A stretch of DNA of 64,000 bases from Primula veris (GCA_963682055.1 OY821742.1:19777635-19841634); one strand, 5' to 3'. Positions 13,879-26,315 are shown, counted from the stretch's first letter. Numbers and translations: made by a program. Notes: generated from the letters alone by a model not told the origin.

Positions 13879-14602
13879 CATTAAGACCTCTATAAATTAA
13901 TAATGTTTGTACAATGAAATTTTAGTAATTTAATAAATTATTAATTAATCGATAAATTAATAATTATTATTTTAGAGATATTTTTATTGAGTTGATAAAT
14001 ATAATCGTTCATAACATAAATTAACTCGTTTGTAAAGGCAAATATACTATTTCAATTACTAATATAATTATAATTTTGTTACATCTTAAACCGTATAGCA
14101 AACTAAAAATAGATATTCGATACATTAAATACGTCTGGTCAATTTATGTATATTGAGCATCATTGAATCAAGTAGTACAACTTAGTGTTTAATCGCGTAT
14201 ACCAACTTCATAAATTTTTTTATGCAGTCCAACAGAACACAACACAACACAACACAAGATTTTCGACACAATAAGAAAAGTTAGAGATACATCCAATTAG
14301 ATTTAAATTTTAAGAAAATTCAAATGACTATAAAGTCATATTTCGCTAAATCGTTCTATTAATGTTTATCATTTTGAAGAATTATTAATTTATAATTTTG
14401 TTTGTACCAAATATTTATATAAGTATCTTTCAAAAATTTATTATCTTATTAATTTATCGAAATTGATGATTTTTTACATTAACCCAAGTCGGGACCGAAG
14501 AAAAATATTATTTTAGATAATTTATTATCTTGCGACCGAAGAAAAATATTATTTTAGATAATTTATTAATTTACCAAGAATTATTTTATAGAGGTTCTGC
14601 TG
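13879..14602. mobile_element. Non-autonomous TIR DNA element with TA duplication
   Basis: Ends are inverted copies of each other (left CATTAAGACCTCTATAAA; right, reverse complement, CAGCAGAACCTCTATAAA) and both are flanked by TA, which fits a Tc1/mariner-type insertion. The 724-bp interior is very AT-rich, has no coding frame, and contains a 39-bp tandem duplication starting 'gaccgaagaaaaat' (about 14494-14570). Superfamily assignment rests only on the 2-bp duplication. Confidence 0.55.
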
Positions 14603-14604
14603 TA

Positions 14605-14997
14605 CAGGCTGACATTATTACTTCTCAGGTCCCTGTAATTCTTCTTTTTATCACTTTAATTCTGAAATAATCAATGACAGCAAATTCAAACGTGATTTCG
14701 GCCTTTGAATTATCGTTTTCTCTCAAGACTCAAAGCACAAAACTTGTAGATCTCCTTTCGTACTATTCCAAAACATATTGAATCGTCTCGATCGGAGCCC
14801 GAAAGAATTATTTATGCTCATTTTACCAAACAGCACCGAAAGTATCCAGAATTGACGAATTAGCATTCTTTCAATGTAACCTCCTTTATTTGCCTTCTAA
14901 ATAAAAATATAAGACTAATGAGTATAATTAGGATAAACATAAATATAAAACATTAAATATAATAGGAGTAAAATATAACTTTATTAGTCTTATCGGC
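14605..14997. other. Gene-free spacer
   Basis: No reading frame or repeat boundary recognised between the TIR element and the microsatellite. Confidence 0.4.
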
Positions 14998-15205
14998 GTG
15001 TATGTATGTGTGCATATATGTAAGTATGTATGTATGTACGTATGTGTGTATGTATTATGTGTGCATATGTGCATGTGTTATGTGTGCATGTGTGGATGTG
15101 TGTATGTATATGTATGTGCATTTATATGCGTGTATGTATGTTTGTATATTTACATGTATGTGTGTGTGGGGGGTATGTATGTATGATGTACGTATGTATG
15201 TATTT
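14998..15205. repeat. TATG/TG-rich microsatellite
   Basis: Interrupted (TATG)n and (TG)n repeats. Three overlapping cysteine/valine/tyrosine-rich open frames here are repeat artefacts. Confidence 0.95.
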
Positions 15206-15366
15206 GAATTTAAATTTTGGTTTTTTGATGAAGACTAGTTTAGTTAATAATTACTGTTTAGTTTATTGCTATTTGTTTATTTTAGTTGGGTTTAGGTCAT
15301 TGTTAGTCAGTCCCGCCCGTTAGGGCTTAGTATTTTATTATTTAAACTGGTTCATTATTCGGATAT

Positions 15367-16091
15367 TGTTAGAAATATATAAACATATTTTTCATATAAG
15401 GAAATATTCCTAATTCTATTCTAGTTTCCTTGTATCTTTTCATATCTTTATTGGAGTTTTATATGTTTTGTACACCAAATTATGTGTTTTTAACGATTTG
15501 GTTATCCACCTTTTAATTTTATCAATTTGGCTACCACATTATAAGAAACTTTTCAATTTATATAGCACACTATAATAAACTTTTCAATTTAGATACCAAT
15601 TAATCACATAATCATGTCACGTGACAGCACGTGCTTGACAAACGTTAGCGTGAGAGGATAATTTTGTCATTATGTATCAAAATATATCATCCTAGAAAAA
15701 TGTTCCCCCAATTTCACACATAACAAAAATCAGCACATAATCCAAATTTGGGAAAAATTTTGTTCTAGGATGATATATTTTGGTACAGAATAACAAAATT
15801 ATTCTCTCACGTTCAATTTTATCAAACAATTGCTATCATGTGACATGATTTCATGATTAATTTGGACAGTGGTACCTAAATTGGACAATTGGTTATAGTG
15901 TGATAACCAAATTAGGAAAGTTGAAAGGTGGGTAATCAAATCGTTAACAACAACATAATTTGCTGTATTAAACGTATTTTTTCCCTATCTTTATTTGTTG
16001 AGTATTTTGTTACTTCTCATGTATATATACTCTTGCCATTTGCATAATAAAACTCTCTCTCTTCCTGATATAACTTTTCTCATATTTTTCA
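15367..16091 (+). repeat. 5' LTR of family B copia, split by a MITE
   Basis: Starts TGTTAGAAATAT and ends TTTTTCA directly before the primer-binding site. Without the MITE it is about 180 bp. The part at 15380-15450 is nearly identical to the right LTR remnant at 20335-20404. Confidence 0.75.
15453..15985. mobile_element. Mutator-type fold-back MITE inside the copia LTR
   Basis: A 533-bp element whose two halves are near inverted copies of each other over most of their length. Termini are GGAGTTTTATATG and, reverse-complemented, GGGAAAAAATACG. It is flanked by TATCTTTATT (15443-15452 and 15986-15995), a 9-10 bp duplication. The right LTR at about 20396 keeps the unoccupied site (tatctttatgtgttgag), which proves the boundaries. 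Long terminal repeats with a 9-10 bp duplication fit the Mutator superfamily. No coding capacity. Confidence 0.8.
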
Positions 16092-16103
16092 TGGTAGCAG
16101 AGC
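16092..16103 (+). other. Primer-binding site of family B copia
   Basis: TGGTAGCAGAGC, one mismatch from the plant initiator-Met-tRNA site TGGTATCAGAGC, adjoining the CA end of the LTR. Confidence 0.75.
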
Positions 16104-16529
16104 AGTATCACGTTCCTATTGCATATATTCTCCTTTTCTTTCTTTTGGTAGTTTTTCGTTTACAAGTCTTACAGCTTTATTTATCTTCAAACAACTGGAA
16201 AAAAAATCTCTGTTGCAACCAAATCAGTTGGTTAATTGTTCGGAGTTGTCTCTCTATCATCTACAAAATTGTTCTTGTCCTTCCAACGCAGTTTGAGCAG
16301 TCATCGTCAGCGCATTGCTGAGTCATTAGTCTTGACCAATGTGGTTGTTTTCACTGCAGGTGGGTATATCATATCGATTTCTTTTATCTTTATTTCGTTT
16401 AGGTCATATAATTATGTCACAGGATACCGAATTTCACCATATTATCAACTTGTTGAAAAATCAAAATCAAAAGATTGAAGGGAAACAACCCAAAACACAT
16501 ACTATACTATTGGTATACCGTGTTTATCC

Positions 16530-18783
16530 AAAACTGAACCACGACACTGGATCATTGATAGCGGAGCCACAGATCATATGGTATCTTCAAATACAATTTT
16601 ACACAAAATAAGAATGTAACTTTGCCTCCTGTTTTATTGCCGAATGGGGAACGAGCGCTAATTAAATCGAAAGGATCTTTCCATTTTAATTCGACTTACA
16701 ATATGGAGAATGTTCTTTGCGTGCTAGAATTCAATGTCGATTTAATGTCTGTGAGTCGCCTTACTCATGATCTTGGATGTTCTATTACCTTTTATCCTTC
16801 TCATTGTGTCTTGCAAGATTTGGTTACCGATAATACTATTGGTTTAGGTATGCAACGTGACGGTCTTTACTATCTGGTGGGACTAACAACAAATTCAAAA
16901 GTTCAACTCGCCCACAATGTAATATATCCACTGATTTATGGCATCGACATCTCGGGCACGTCTCATCTTCTCGTCTAGGTTTTATCGCTAAGAACTTTTA
17001 AATATTCATGTCAACCTTAATAATGTTTGCCATATATGTCCACTCGCAAAACAAACTCGTTTACCGTTTGGTACTAGCACTATTTCAACATCTAAAAGTT
17101 TTGAGCTCATTCACTGTGATATTTGGGGTTCATATAAACATCCTTCAATTTCGGGTGCACACTCTTTCTTAACTATTGTTGACGATTATTCCGTTTTACA
17201 TGAGTTTATTTAATGCGACATAAAAATGAGACACAATCGTTGTTGAAACGTTTTTTCTCTTATGCCTCTAATCAACATGGGTTGTTTGTTAAAATTGTTC
17301 GAAGTGATAATGCGAGTGAGTTTAAGTCCATGTGAGATTTTTTTTAAATACAATGGGGTAATTTTTCAAACATCTTGCACGTATACGTCACAACAAAATG
17401 GTGTGATAGAGCGAAAACACCGTCATTTATTGGAGGTTGCACGAGATTTGAGGTTTCATGCTAACTTACCAACAAATTCTGGGGAGAATGCGTCTTAGCT
17501 GCAGCTCACTTGATCAATCGTCTTCCTACACCAGTACTATCGTTTAAGACTCCTTATGAAAAATTTTATTCAAAAAGACCGTTTTTTTTTTTGCATCTTA
17601 ATGTTTTTGGTTGTTCGACGTATGCTAAAGATAATCATGTTTCTTATAAATTCTCGTCCCAAGCCATTCCATGCATTTTTGTTGGAAACCCATTAGGTCG
17701 AAAAGCCTACAAGTTACATAATTTATCGACTCATAAAATTTTCACATTGTTTTTCATGAAACTATTTTTCCATATACGATGGATAAAAATTTATCTAGTG
17801 TAACCCCATCTGAAAACACCCCGGGACAATCTCTTGCTCTATTCAATCAAATTTATATATGAACGAGGCTGAGTTTCAATATGTTCTACACTTGAAAACC
17901 AAAATTAATATTCAAAATACGACTCAACCTAGCTCCGTAAACCGTTCATACAATCAAGAACCCTTAAGACAGGAGACTCAATCTTGTCCAAACACTCCTC
18001 CTACATCCATTATAGCCCCAGAAAACAAACTTCACTTTCTCCACCTCGACAAACACACCCATTCTCGACTTCTCCAAATTAAACTGCCACCACACTTCCA
18101 TTAAGCGCACCTTCTAACCATCCATTTAGTGACAATGAGCCAGTACTCACTCAAATAGAACAATCTCCTAGAGTACCAAGATGTTCTCAAAGGTCGTCCA
18201 TCCCACCGCTAAAATTCCAAGATTATTCTTGGTAACCGATAACACAGCCAACTTCAAATTCTCTATATTTATCGTCTCCAGCTCTACGCACTAGCACCTG
18301 TTATCCGATTTCGAATTACATCTCTTATCATCGATTATTGCCATCATGTAAGTCTTTTATAGCGACTATTGATCAGATTCAAGAACCTAAGACCTATGCA
18401 GACGTTGTGGTCAAACCAGAGTGGCACGAAGCCATGTCTACCGAGTTGTGGGCACTTGAGGAAAATCACACTTGGTCTCTTACTCCACTTCCAACTGGAA
18501 AGAAACCAATAGCTTATCGTTGTGTATACAAAATCAAATATCTCTTAGATGGAACTGTTGAAAGGTATAAAGCCTGTCTAGTTGCTAAAAGATTCAATCA
18601 AATGGAAGGTATTGACTATCATGATACTTTTTCTCTGATGGCCAAAATTGTCACTGTTTGTTGTTTATTAGCGTCAGAAAAAAACCATTGGCCAATACAT
18701 CAATTAGATGTGAATAACGCTTTTCTACATGGTGATCATAATGAGGAGATTTATATGTGCTCTCTTCCGGGTCTTTGTGATTC
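16530..18783 (+). pseudogene. Family B copia protease, integrase and N-terminal RT, broken
   Basis: The protease signature W-I-I-D-S-G-A-T-D-H-M-V is readable near 16548-16583. An open stretch at 16622-16978 covers the protease-integrase linker. Integrase core pieces follow near 17100-17500 (D-I-W-G, then R-S-D-N-A-S-E-F, then N-G-V-I-E-R-K-H-R), with stops and shifts between them. The C-terminal integrase (17510-17760) keeps F-G-C-S and G-R-K-A-Y-K-L. RT begins near 18338 (W-H-E-A-M, W-S-L-T-P-L, Q-L-D-V-N-N-A-F-L-H-G) and stops abruptly near 18783 where an insert begins. Confidence 0.85.
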
Positions 18784-19384
18784 GACCTAAAATATGTCAT
18801 TTCGAGTCCTTATTTATAGCTTTAAATCCAACTTTACATTGTGTATATAGATATTTTTATTGGTCATAAATCAATGACGTGTCGCAATTTTATTGGCCAA
18901 ACATTGCCTTATTCGAATAAGACTATCTTATTCGAATAAGCGAATTTTAAGAATTAGATTCTCGAATTTTCTGAGCTGGACAATATAAATACTAGTTTTT
19001 TTATTTTATTTTTTAGGCTTTGCCTACTGCCAAAAACCCTCCTTCAATATAATTCTCTCTCTTATTTATTATATTGTCTTATCTTTTTATTATTATTGTT
19101 CCTCCTTCTTTGGATGCTTTCTCCCTATAGCATTGTCCTTCTACCATTGTTACTGAGTTATTAAGGTGGTTTATTCTTCCTAAACTCCACCATCCCTATT
19201 CTTTTTATTATTGTTTGTTCATATTTAGTTAATGTTTTTAATATTGTTTAGATTAGATTTGTGTTTTTGAGGATAATGAAAGATAGGGATTGAAAACCAT
19301 TATTGATGAGTTGTTGTTGTTCTAGTTTATAGTAGTTTAGATTAAACGACAATAGGTGCAAGCCATATCGTTATAAAGCAGGGT
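18784..19384. mobile_element. Insert of about 600 bp splitting the RT, identity unknown
   Basis: RT coding sequence stops after the L-C-D-S-T block and resumes with F-Y-G-I-K-Q-S-S at about 19385. The DNA between has no coding frame. It contains two copies of the perfect palindrome CTTATTCGAATAAG (18908-18921 and 18927-18940), a TATA-like 'atataaatact' and long pyrimidine tracts, which resembles an LTR or promoter region. I could not find convincing terminal repeats or a duplication, so exact ends are uncertain. Confidence 0.55.
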
Positions 19385-20377
19385 TTTTATGGAATAAAGC
19401 AGTCTTCACGTTAATGGATGGCAAATTTTCTATGACTATTCGATCTGCAGGGTTTACGCAGTCTAAGGCAGATTATTCTTTATTCACGCAAAAAAAGGAA
19501 AAATATTTTACGACATTATTAACATATGTTAATGATATTTTAGTTACAAGAAACAATCTCTGTAGTATACATGCTCTTAAAAAGTTTCTCCACAAGAGCT
19601 TTCAATTAAAAGAATTGGGAGATCTAAAGTATTTTCTCGGAATAGAAGTATCACGTTCAAAAAATGGAATTTTTATCTCCCAACAGAAATATGTATTAGA
19701 AATAATTAATGATGCCGGATTATTGGGTGCGGTTCCAATACATCATCCTATGGAAAATAGTCTTAAATTATCTGATAAAGGAGATTTGCTAAAGGACCCT
19801 TCATGCTACCAACGTTTGGTTGGAAGGCTAATATACTTAACTATTTGAAGGCCCGATATCACTTATTATTTGCATGTTTTAAGCAGATTCATGCATGAGC
19901 CTCGCAAGTCCCACACAGAGACTGCATTACATGGTATTCGCTACCTGAAGGGTGCTCCTGGAAAAGGCCTTTTTTTCTCATCGTCTAGTGATTTCATGTT
20001 GTGTGCTTATTCTGACTCGGATTAGGCAGGGTGTCCGTTGACTCGTAACAGGCTATTGTGTATTTTTTGGATCGGCATTGGTTTCTTGGAGGTCAAAAAG
20101 GCAAAAAGGCATATCTCTTTCTTCAGCAGAAGAAGAGTAGAGAGCAATGACGGGGGCTTGTTGTGTGTTGACGTGCTTGCGGTCTCTGCTTAGTGATTTG
20201 TGTGTGGCCCATCAACAACATGCTCTTCTATATTGTGATAATAAGGCATCCCTCCATATCGCCGCAAACCCTGTGTTTCACCAGAGAACACGACATATTG
20301 AAATGGATTGTCATTTCGTAAGGAAAAAGATAGAAACATATTTTTCATATAAGGAAATATTCCTAATTCTATTGTAG
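19385..20377 (+). pseudogene. Family B copia C-terminal RT and RNase H, broken
   Basis: The frame at 19414-19848 carries the RT palm motif as Y-V-N-D instead of the required Y-V-D-D, then L-G-I-E-V-S-R and Q-K-Y-V-L-E. The metal-binding loss alone would inactivate it. Further RT/connection sequence runs to about 20140 with stops. The RNase H part (20147-20377) shows Y-C-D-N-K-A-S and R-T-R-H-I-E-M-D. The frame runs straight into the right LTR remnant. Confidence 0.85.
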
Positions 20378-20424
20378 TTTCCTTGTATCTTTTCATATCT
20401 TTATGTGTTGAGTATTTTATTAGT

Positions 20425-21396
20425 AAATAGTGTCTCTTCTCAATGAGTCTTCTATATTCTCACCCCAAATTCCTCTCTTTTTTACAGTTTTTTTCTATAT
20501 TAAATCGTCAGTTATACGATGGAGAGATATGGTCTCCATCATTTATATAGAGTTTGTTCCGTTTTAAAACTTATAAAAAACCGAGCATATTAGTATTATT
20601 CATTTGTTTAGAGCTTAGAAGCACACCTTATACGTATTGATGGAGAGAAAAAAGAGAGAAATGAAAAGGTGGGAAATAATAAAAGAAATAAAATGAGGAT
20701 GACACTGTGGGATGACCTATGAGCTAGCATGGAGATATGGCTATCTATATTTATTTTGCAATTTTATATTGTAGCAAGAAAGTTTATAGTCAACTTTAGT
20801 AAAATGAAGAATTGCTAATATTTTTCTTAAAAATTAGATAATTGTGGAACGAGTATACACTTGAAGGTACTATGCAATATTAAACTAAGATATTTTGGGG
20901 CGGAAGACGATTTTAATAACAAATATTAGCTATCTTTTTAGGTCTTACTTTGAATATGAATATGAAGTATTTTTCATCTATTTTGCATCCGTGTGATTTC
21001 GTAAGAGTGAAGGACTTAATTGATAAAGTAGAAACGTAGATGGTTGTGGGAACCGTCCTGATTGACCCTCACGAGACAAAACTCGTCCTCTTAGAATTTT
21101 AGAGGTTTAACATCTAATAAGCATATGTTTAATGCAATTGGGATTCCTATAAGAGTGAGTGTGGATTTTTTTTATTGTTTGAGGAATTAGGCTAGTTAGT
21201 AAAAGAAGGAAAGAGAGAAACTAGAATGGAAAAAAGGAAGAACTTGCTAAATGACTATATCTCTTCAAACAATCGAGACGAGCATTGAGCTAGTCGAGAG
21301 GGTATGATTTGGCATAAAGTGGCATAATAATTGGGCTAAAAACGATTGATTTAACAAGTTATAGAGCTAATTACGACATATTTATGCAATTTCAAG
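20425..21396. other. Gene-free stretch
   Basis: AT-rich sequence without a credible frame, terminal repeat or RNA gene. Confidence 0.4.
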
Positions 21397-21560
21397 CACT
21401 ACAAAAAAATGTCAGCTTATCATCAGAGCGTCTGTTGTTAAATTATTGGTAAATAGAGTGTCGCTAAATTTAGCAACAGTTTTTGTTGCTAAAATGTTAC
21501 TAAAATTTAGCGACACTCACTTTACCAAAAGTTTTTAAAAAGTAAACTGTTGCTATCTTA
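21397..21560 (+). mobile_element. Possible CACTA (EnSpm) terminus
   Basis: CACTACAAAAAAAT is the typical terminal sequence of plant CACTA transposons. It is followed by inverted subterminal motifs (ttagcgacactc, gtgtcgctaaat, tgttgctaaa). No matching opposite end or transposase was found downstream, so this would be a fragment. It could also be a chance match. Confidence 0.4.
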
Positions 21561-22485
21561 ACTTTTTATTTTAGTGAAGTTAATTTAGTGTTTTGCCATA
21601 CTATTTGTATTATGTTGTGTTTTTGAGGTAAAAGTAGCAGTTTTGCACCAAACGAAGGAAAAACGTAAAGTCCACGAGTAAAATGACATCCGATCAAGCC
21701 AAAGTGAAACAGATACATTAAAGTGAGAATGAGATACCTTATTACGAAGTCTGGATCAGCCCTAACAAAGTCCAATGAGCTATGAAGCCCAAAATACGAA
21801 GACCTTCTAGAAGTTGACTTCTGATCGGTCAAGCAGACCGATCAGCGTGACCAATCAGCCTGGTCAGTCAGGAATAGTCTAATTTTAAAATTCAGGTTGG
21901 ATAGAGTTGTTATCTTTGTTATGCTATATATCTCGAAAAAATAGATCAGAAAATGGAGTTCCGAAAGTACAGATTCGGAAAAGTGTAAACTATAATCTCA
22001 TTTTCCATCTCTCTTAATGAATTTTCCCATTTTTATTGTTGAAACATGGATGGGCTTTCATTTGTTGTATGGATTGCTACCATCTCTGCTTGCATAAACT
22101 AAGTAATCTGTTTAGTGTTCTTCATACTGAATTGTTTGCTTATTTTTGGGATGTGATCTTGCATAATAATTGCTCATACGAGTATCTATAGGTTTTCTTG
22201 ATTTTTAGACTTGATAAATCTAGATTTGCATATTAGGTTATAATGAAAGTGCTAGTTGCGAAAGTAGTGTTATGCTTTCTACAAAGTAGATGTTATAGGA
22301 CTTAAAACTCTTTTAGCGTCGAATTGGTAATCGTGTTAAGACCACTAAGCGTCTAAACTTTAAATGAGAAATACAGGAAAGAAAATATTAGTGTTTGTAT
22401 TACGTATTCCGGAGTTGGTGGAATAGAGTCAACATGGTTAATTCCTCACGGATACAACTCCATAATTTTGGGATTCTATATTGCA
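21561..22485. other. Gene-free stretch, possibly repeat-derived
   Basis: No coding frame supported. A GC-richer patch at 21820-21870 holds short repeats of 'gaccgatcag / gaccaatcag' type. The texture resembles LTR DNA but I could not find its ends. Confidence 0.35.
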
Positions 22486-23489
22486 ACTGCTGTCACGCCC
22501 TGGATATTACGGGATTCTATATTGCAACTGTTGTCACGCCCCGGATTTGGATAAAGCCGAGTTGTGAATATAAATTAAATGAGTTTTAAATAAAAATGCA
22601 ATAAAAGGGATTTCAATCAATTAAAATTATAATTACAGAACCAGATAGCTAAACAAGGTATGCCGATTATCACATTCGATAGATCTATTGGCCTAAGAAC
22701 AACCAACGATCTCCAGATGTGATAACACAAGAAAATAAGTTCAAGGAAAACTATAAAATTTGGCATTACCTTTGTGCTTCTATTTGTTTCCACAAAAATA
22801 AAACTGTTCACAACACAATATAAATAAACGTCTCCAATGCAATAACAGAAAGAGAAATATAGCTATGATACAATATCATCCATCCCCACTAATTATACAA
22901 CAAATATGATCACGAAATTTAAAAAATAAAATGTGAATATATACAAGTGCGCTAACGGCCATTAGGCGTGTTAAGGAAATAGTCTAACGTGCTCCCCGAT
23001 ACGTGTATGCCAAATACTCATTAGCAAGCCAGTCTAAGCATTTTCACGACCTAAGTTTGCACATGTGCATCAAAACGGAACAAAATATACAGAAAACAAG
23101 TAAAGGAGGTAAAAAAAGAATCTTCACTTTAAATAAATAGGCACACACAAAACCTAGTTATATATATATATGAACAAATGTAATAACTACGTGTTATAAC
23201 CAAATACAAATAATATCACCGTCAACACATGAACAATAAATGATAATCACTTATCATCACAACACAAATACAATCATTAACCACATCTCCAAGTTATCAC
23301 CACTAACTCACAAGACTAACACATAGAAGATAGTTAAAATCATGAAACGCATCAAATTAACCAACACGCACTTTGGATGGAGTAACGTGTCACATGACCT
23401 CTTTATGCAATGAGACCCGCACTAATTGGGGCAGGTTTCAGAGGGAGCTACCCTCAATCTAATCGATGTTCCTCTTGCACAAGTTCACA

Positions 23490-23690
23490 CTATAGGTAAC
23501 ACATATATAGTTCGATGTAGGTAACACATGTCTACATCTGACCATAGGTAACACACATCTACGGTACACACACACAATTGTAGAAACCTCATCTACAATT
23601 CATAGTAGGAACCCCATCTACAATTTACACATATAGTTGTAGAAACCTCATCTACAACTCAATGTAGAAACCACATCTACAGTTTACTCA
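23490..23690. repeat. Tandem array of 25-28 bp units inside the solo LTR
   Basis: Degenerate repeats of a 'gtagaaacctcatctacaa' unit, each itself partly palindromic. One further unit lies at 23955-23980. Confidence 0.75.
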
Positions 23691-24245
23691 CCCACACACA
23701 TCCATCTTAACAATCAAAATAGATATAAATCAATTAATCATCACATAACACTTTATGTCAGCCCATCGAAATTAAGACATTCATTTTCCAATTCAATTCA
23801 AAATCAATAAAGTTTCACATCAACATTAATAAAACAACGGTCACCGGCACAATAAGATGCATTAGGTTCATAAACAATCCATAGGACGAAATCAATTTTA
23901 TTCAATAACACATTCACTAAAAACAACTTGTAAATTATCAGTTTACATACACGGTTGTAGAAACCTCATCTACAACTCACAGGGTTTTTATAAAAGTGAA
24001 AATTAAAGGAGTAGGCTTATACAGGTAGATAGATCTCAACGAGTAGGTTAAGAAAATATATTTGATTGGGAAAATCGGACTTCGAACAAACCCCAAAACA
24101 CCCAAAACGTCGCTGCTTGATAAAAACCGAAAACCCACCACGATCACTGTGGTTTCCAAATAGACCAGACCGAGACCGGGTCGTTGGACTGGTCGCCGGA
24201 CTGGTCAACGCCAGTCAACTCTCTCTCCCGCTGACTCTCACTCTC

Positions 24246-24246
<1 letters not shown>

Positions 24247-24300
<54 letters not shown>
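24247..24300. repeat. TA microsatellite
   Basis: Near-pure (TA)n interrupted by single G or C bases. Confidence 0.95.
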
Positions 24301-25716
24301 GTATGTGGCGGCTGTGCGTATGTATATATGTATTCATGCATAATAACGTATATATGTATTACTTTAGATTTAGGTTTTAAATTTATTTAATTACTAGTCC
24401 AGCCCATATAGTTATTCTTAATTAACAACACCACTTTAAACTATTATATATCTATTTCTATTAATATGACATATATTTGACATATACACACAAGTGCACC
24501 ATTATTATCACTACAAAGATAATAAAATCAAAAAGGAATACAGAAATTTCCGACACGTTACAACTACACTCGTACTCTTGCGAGGCTTCCATGCATAGTA
24601 AAAATACGTTCAGAAGGCACTCAACGCATTTTAAAAACATTTTTACTCTTTTTCAACATCTTGTGGTAACAAGAAAAATAAGACATCGAGGGCATGGACA
24701 GATGCATCATAGGGCATGCCGGTTCACGAAAATACAAATGATGTATACTTTACCAAATTTTTGTCAATGAGAAATTATGAAAATACCCCTACCGTATTTG
24801 AATATTTATTTAATTTAAAGAATTTATAGATACATTATATAAAAAACAGGGATTGACGAGTGACACTTATATAAATCCGGTTCACTGTTTGTTAGGCTGT
24901 GTAAACCTATTAAGACAACACTTTTTTTGGAGAGACCTGATGGTGACTATCCTTAAATTTATCAAAAATATAAATGAAAAACCGTAGTGCCAACCAATAA
25001 AATTATTTTAGGGTGCTCTCTTTGAATCTTTTTTATTTTAGAGGACATGAGTTATTTTGTTTAACTTTTAATGTTGCTACAGTGATAATCTAATTTTGTT
25101 TTGTTTAATTATAATGCTTTGGAAACTAAATTCACAACCGAATGAGTGATAAATGGCTTAACAATAGTTTAATTGTTTATATCAAAAAATATGTCCCTCC
25201 TAATTTACCAAACGATAGTATCATAAGCATTTTTAAAAAATTGGTTAGCTGTCGATGGCGATTGTAATTTAACTTTAAATTCGTAATAAAATTCGGTTTT
25301 TTTGTCATTGTGTATATTTTACAAGATTTAACTATGTGATTGATTACAATGAAAATTGAGCTCCCCAAAAATAATATATTGGATCCGAACCCCAAAGAAA
25401 GAAAAAGTAAAACCTCATATAAGTGCTTTGCTAGGAAACTAACCTGCTCATATTGTTGGATAGCAATCAAGTTCAACAAAAGTAATTAATTACTAGGTAA
25501 CTGGCCGGCTCACATTGTTGGATAGCAATCAAATTCAACACAAGTAATTAATTACTCTAATAAATCATAATTATAAAGTGATTATTCTAAGTAAAATAAC
25601 ATATTAAGGATTTATCAACACCAACTTCATCAATTGTCTTTGGTTGGTAACAACAAATATCATATAATACCTTGACATCATTTATTCTCATCCTAAAAGA
25701 AGGTGAAAGAGTGGTC

Positions 25717-26315
25717 GACAGAGAGGCTATGAAGGCACCAAAAGTTCTACCTGACATTAATAAGATTGTGGCAGCTGCTGTTTACAATGATTGTGGATAT
25801 GATTTGTAGGGGCTTTGGTTGGTATTTAAAGATTTATTAGGGCCCATAATAACACACCAAATGCTCAACTAACCACTCACCAAAGTTTTAAAGTGTGTCA
25901 AATAAACGACTTACAAGTGAATTTCAATCACCAAATGAAGGGAAAGAGAAATAGCAAAGCATCCAGTTCGTCGGGCCAAAAAGATAACACCAACCTTTAT
26001 GCCACTGAAGCAGCTCTGGAAAAGTTATCTGACTATATTATCAATGATGATATGGTTGTATAGAGATATAACAGTGTCCATGGAACGTATGAAATCAAAG
26101 GAGCAAAACAGATGTTGCACGAGCTTTTTGACAGGAAGAAATAACCAAACATAATTTACAAAGTCAAGAAACAGGTGGATCGTTCTCATGAGAGTACGTA
26201 CGAGTGTTCAGTCTAGATCGAGATTGTAGATAATATTCTACTTTTCACAAGAGACGAGAAGTTTAAGCTGAGAGATGTTGAAAGCTCATCAGCTTCGATG
26301 ATGATTTATGTCTAG
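25717..26315 (+). pseudogene. RNase III-like (RTL-type) fragment, left arm
   Basis: With several stops and shifts, the + strand reads like the end of an RNase III domain (V-A-A-A-V-Y-N-D, L-W-L-V-F-K-D-L-L-G-P-I). A dsRNA-binding domain follows (A-T-E-A-A-L-E-K-L-S). A second dsRNA-binding domain ends D-E-K-F-K-L-R-D-V-E-S-S-S-A-S-M-M-I. Plant RNase III-like (RTL) proteins have this order. The N-terminal part of the RNase III domain is not present. Dicer-like origin is a less likely alternative because no helicase or PAZ remnant is seen. Confidence 0.55.

Larger units (their letters stand above)
15367..20424 (+). mobile_element. Gag-less Ty1/copia element, family B, interrupted twice
   Basis: Copia element distinct from family A. 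The left LTR (15367-16091, itself split by a MITE) is followed immediately by TGGTAGCAGAGC, one base from the usual initiator-Met-tRNA primer site. Then come protease, integrase, reverse transcriptase and RNase H in copia order on the + strand. Only about 430 bases separate the primer site from the protease, too little for a gag gene. The right LTR survives as a remnant of about 100 bases at 20328-20424. Many stops and shifts: not functional. Confidence 0.85.
22491..24562 (+). mobile_element. Probable Ty3/gypsy solo LTR
   Basis: Starts TGTCACGCCC and ends ACACGTTACA, terminal sequences common in long plant gypsy LTRs. It is flanked by ACTGC (22486-22490) and ACTAC (24563-24567), a 5-bp duplication with one mismatch. 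The first 41 bases are tandemly duplicated (second copy from 22532). It contains a run of 25-28 bp repeats (23490-23690), a TATA-like 'ctataaatata' and a TA microsatellite (24247-24300). No primer site or coding region follows, hence a solo LTR. The ORF-like stretches inside are not genes. Confidence 0.6.
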
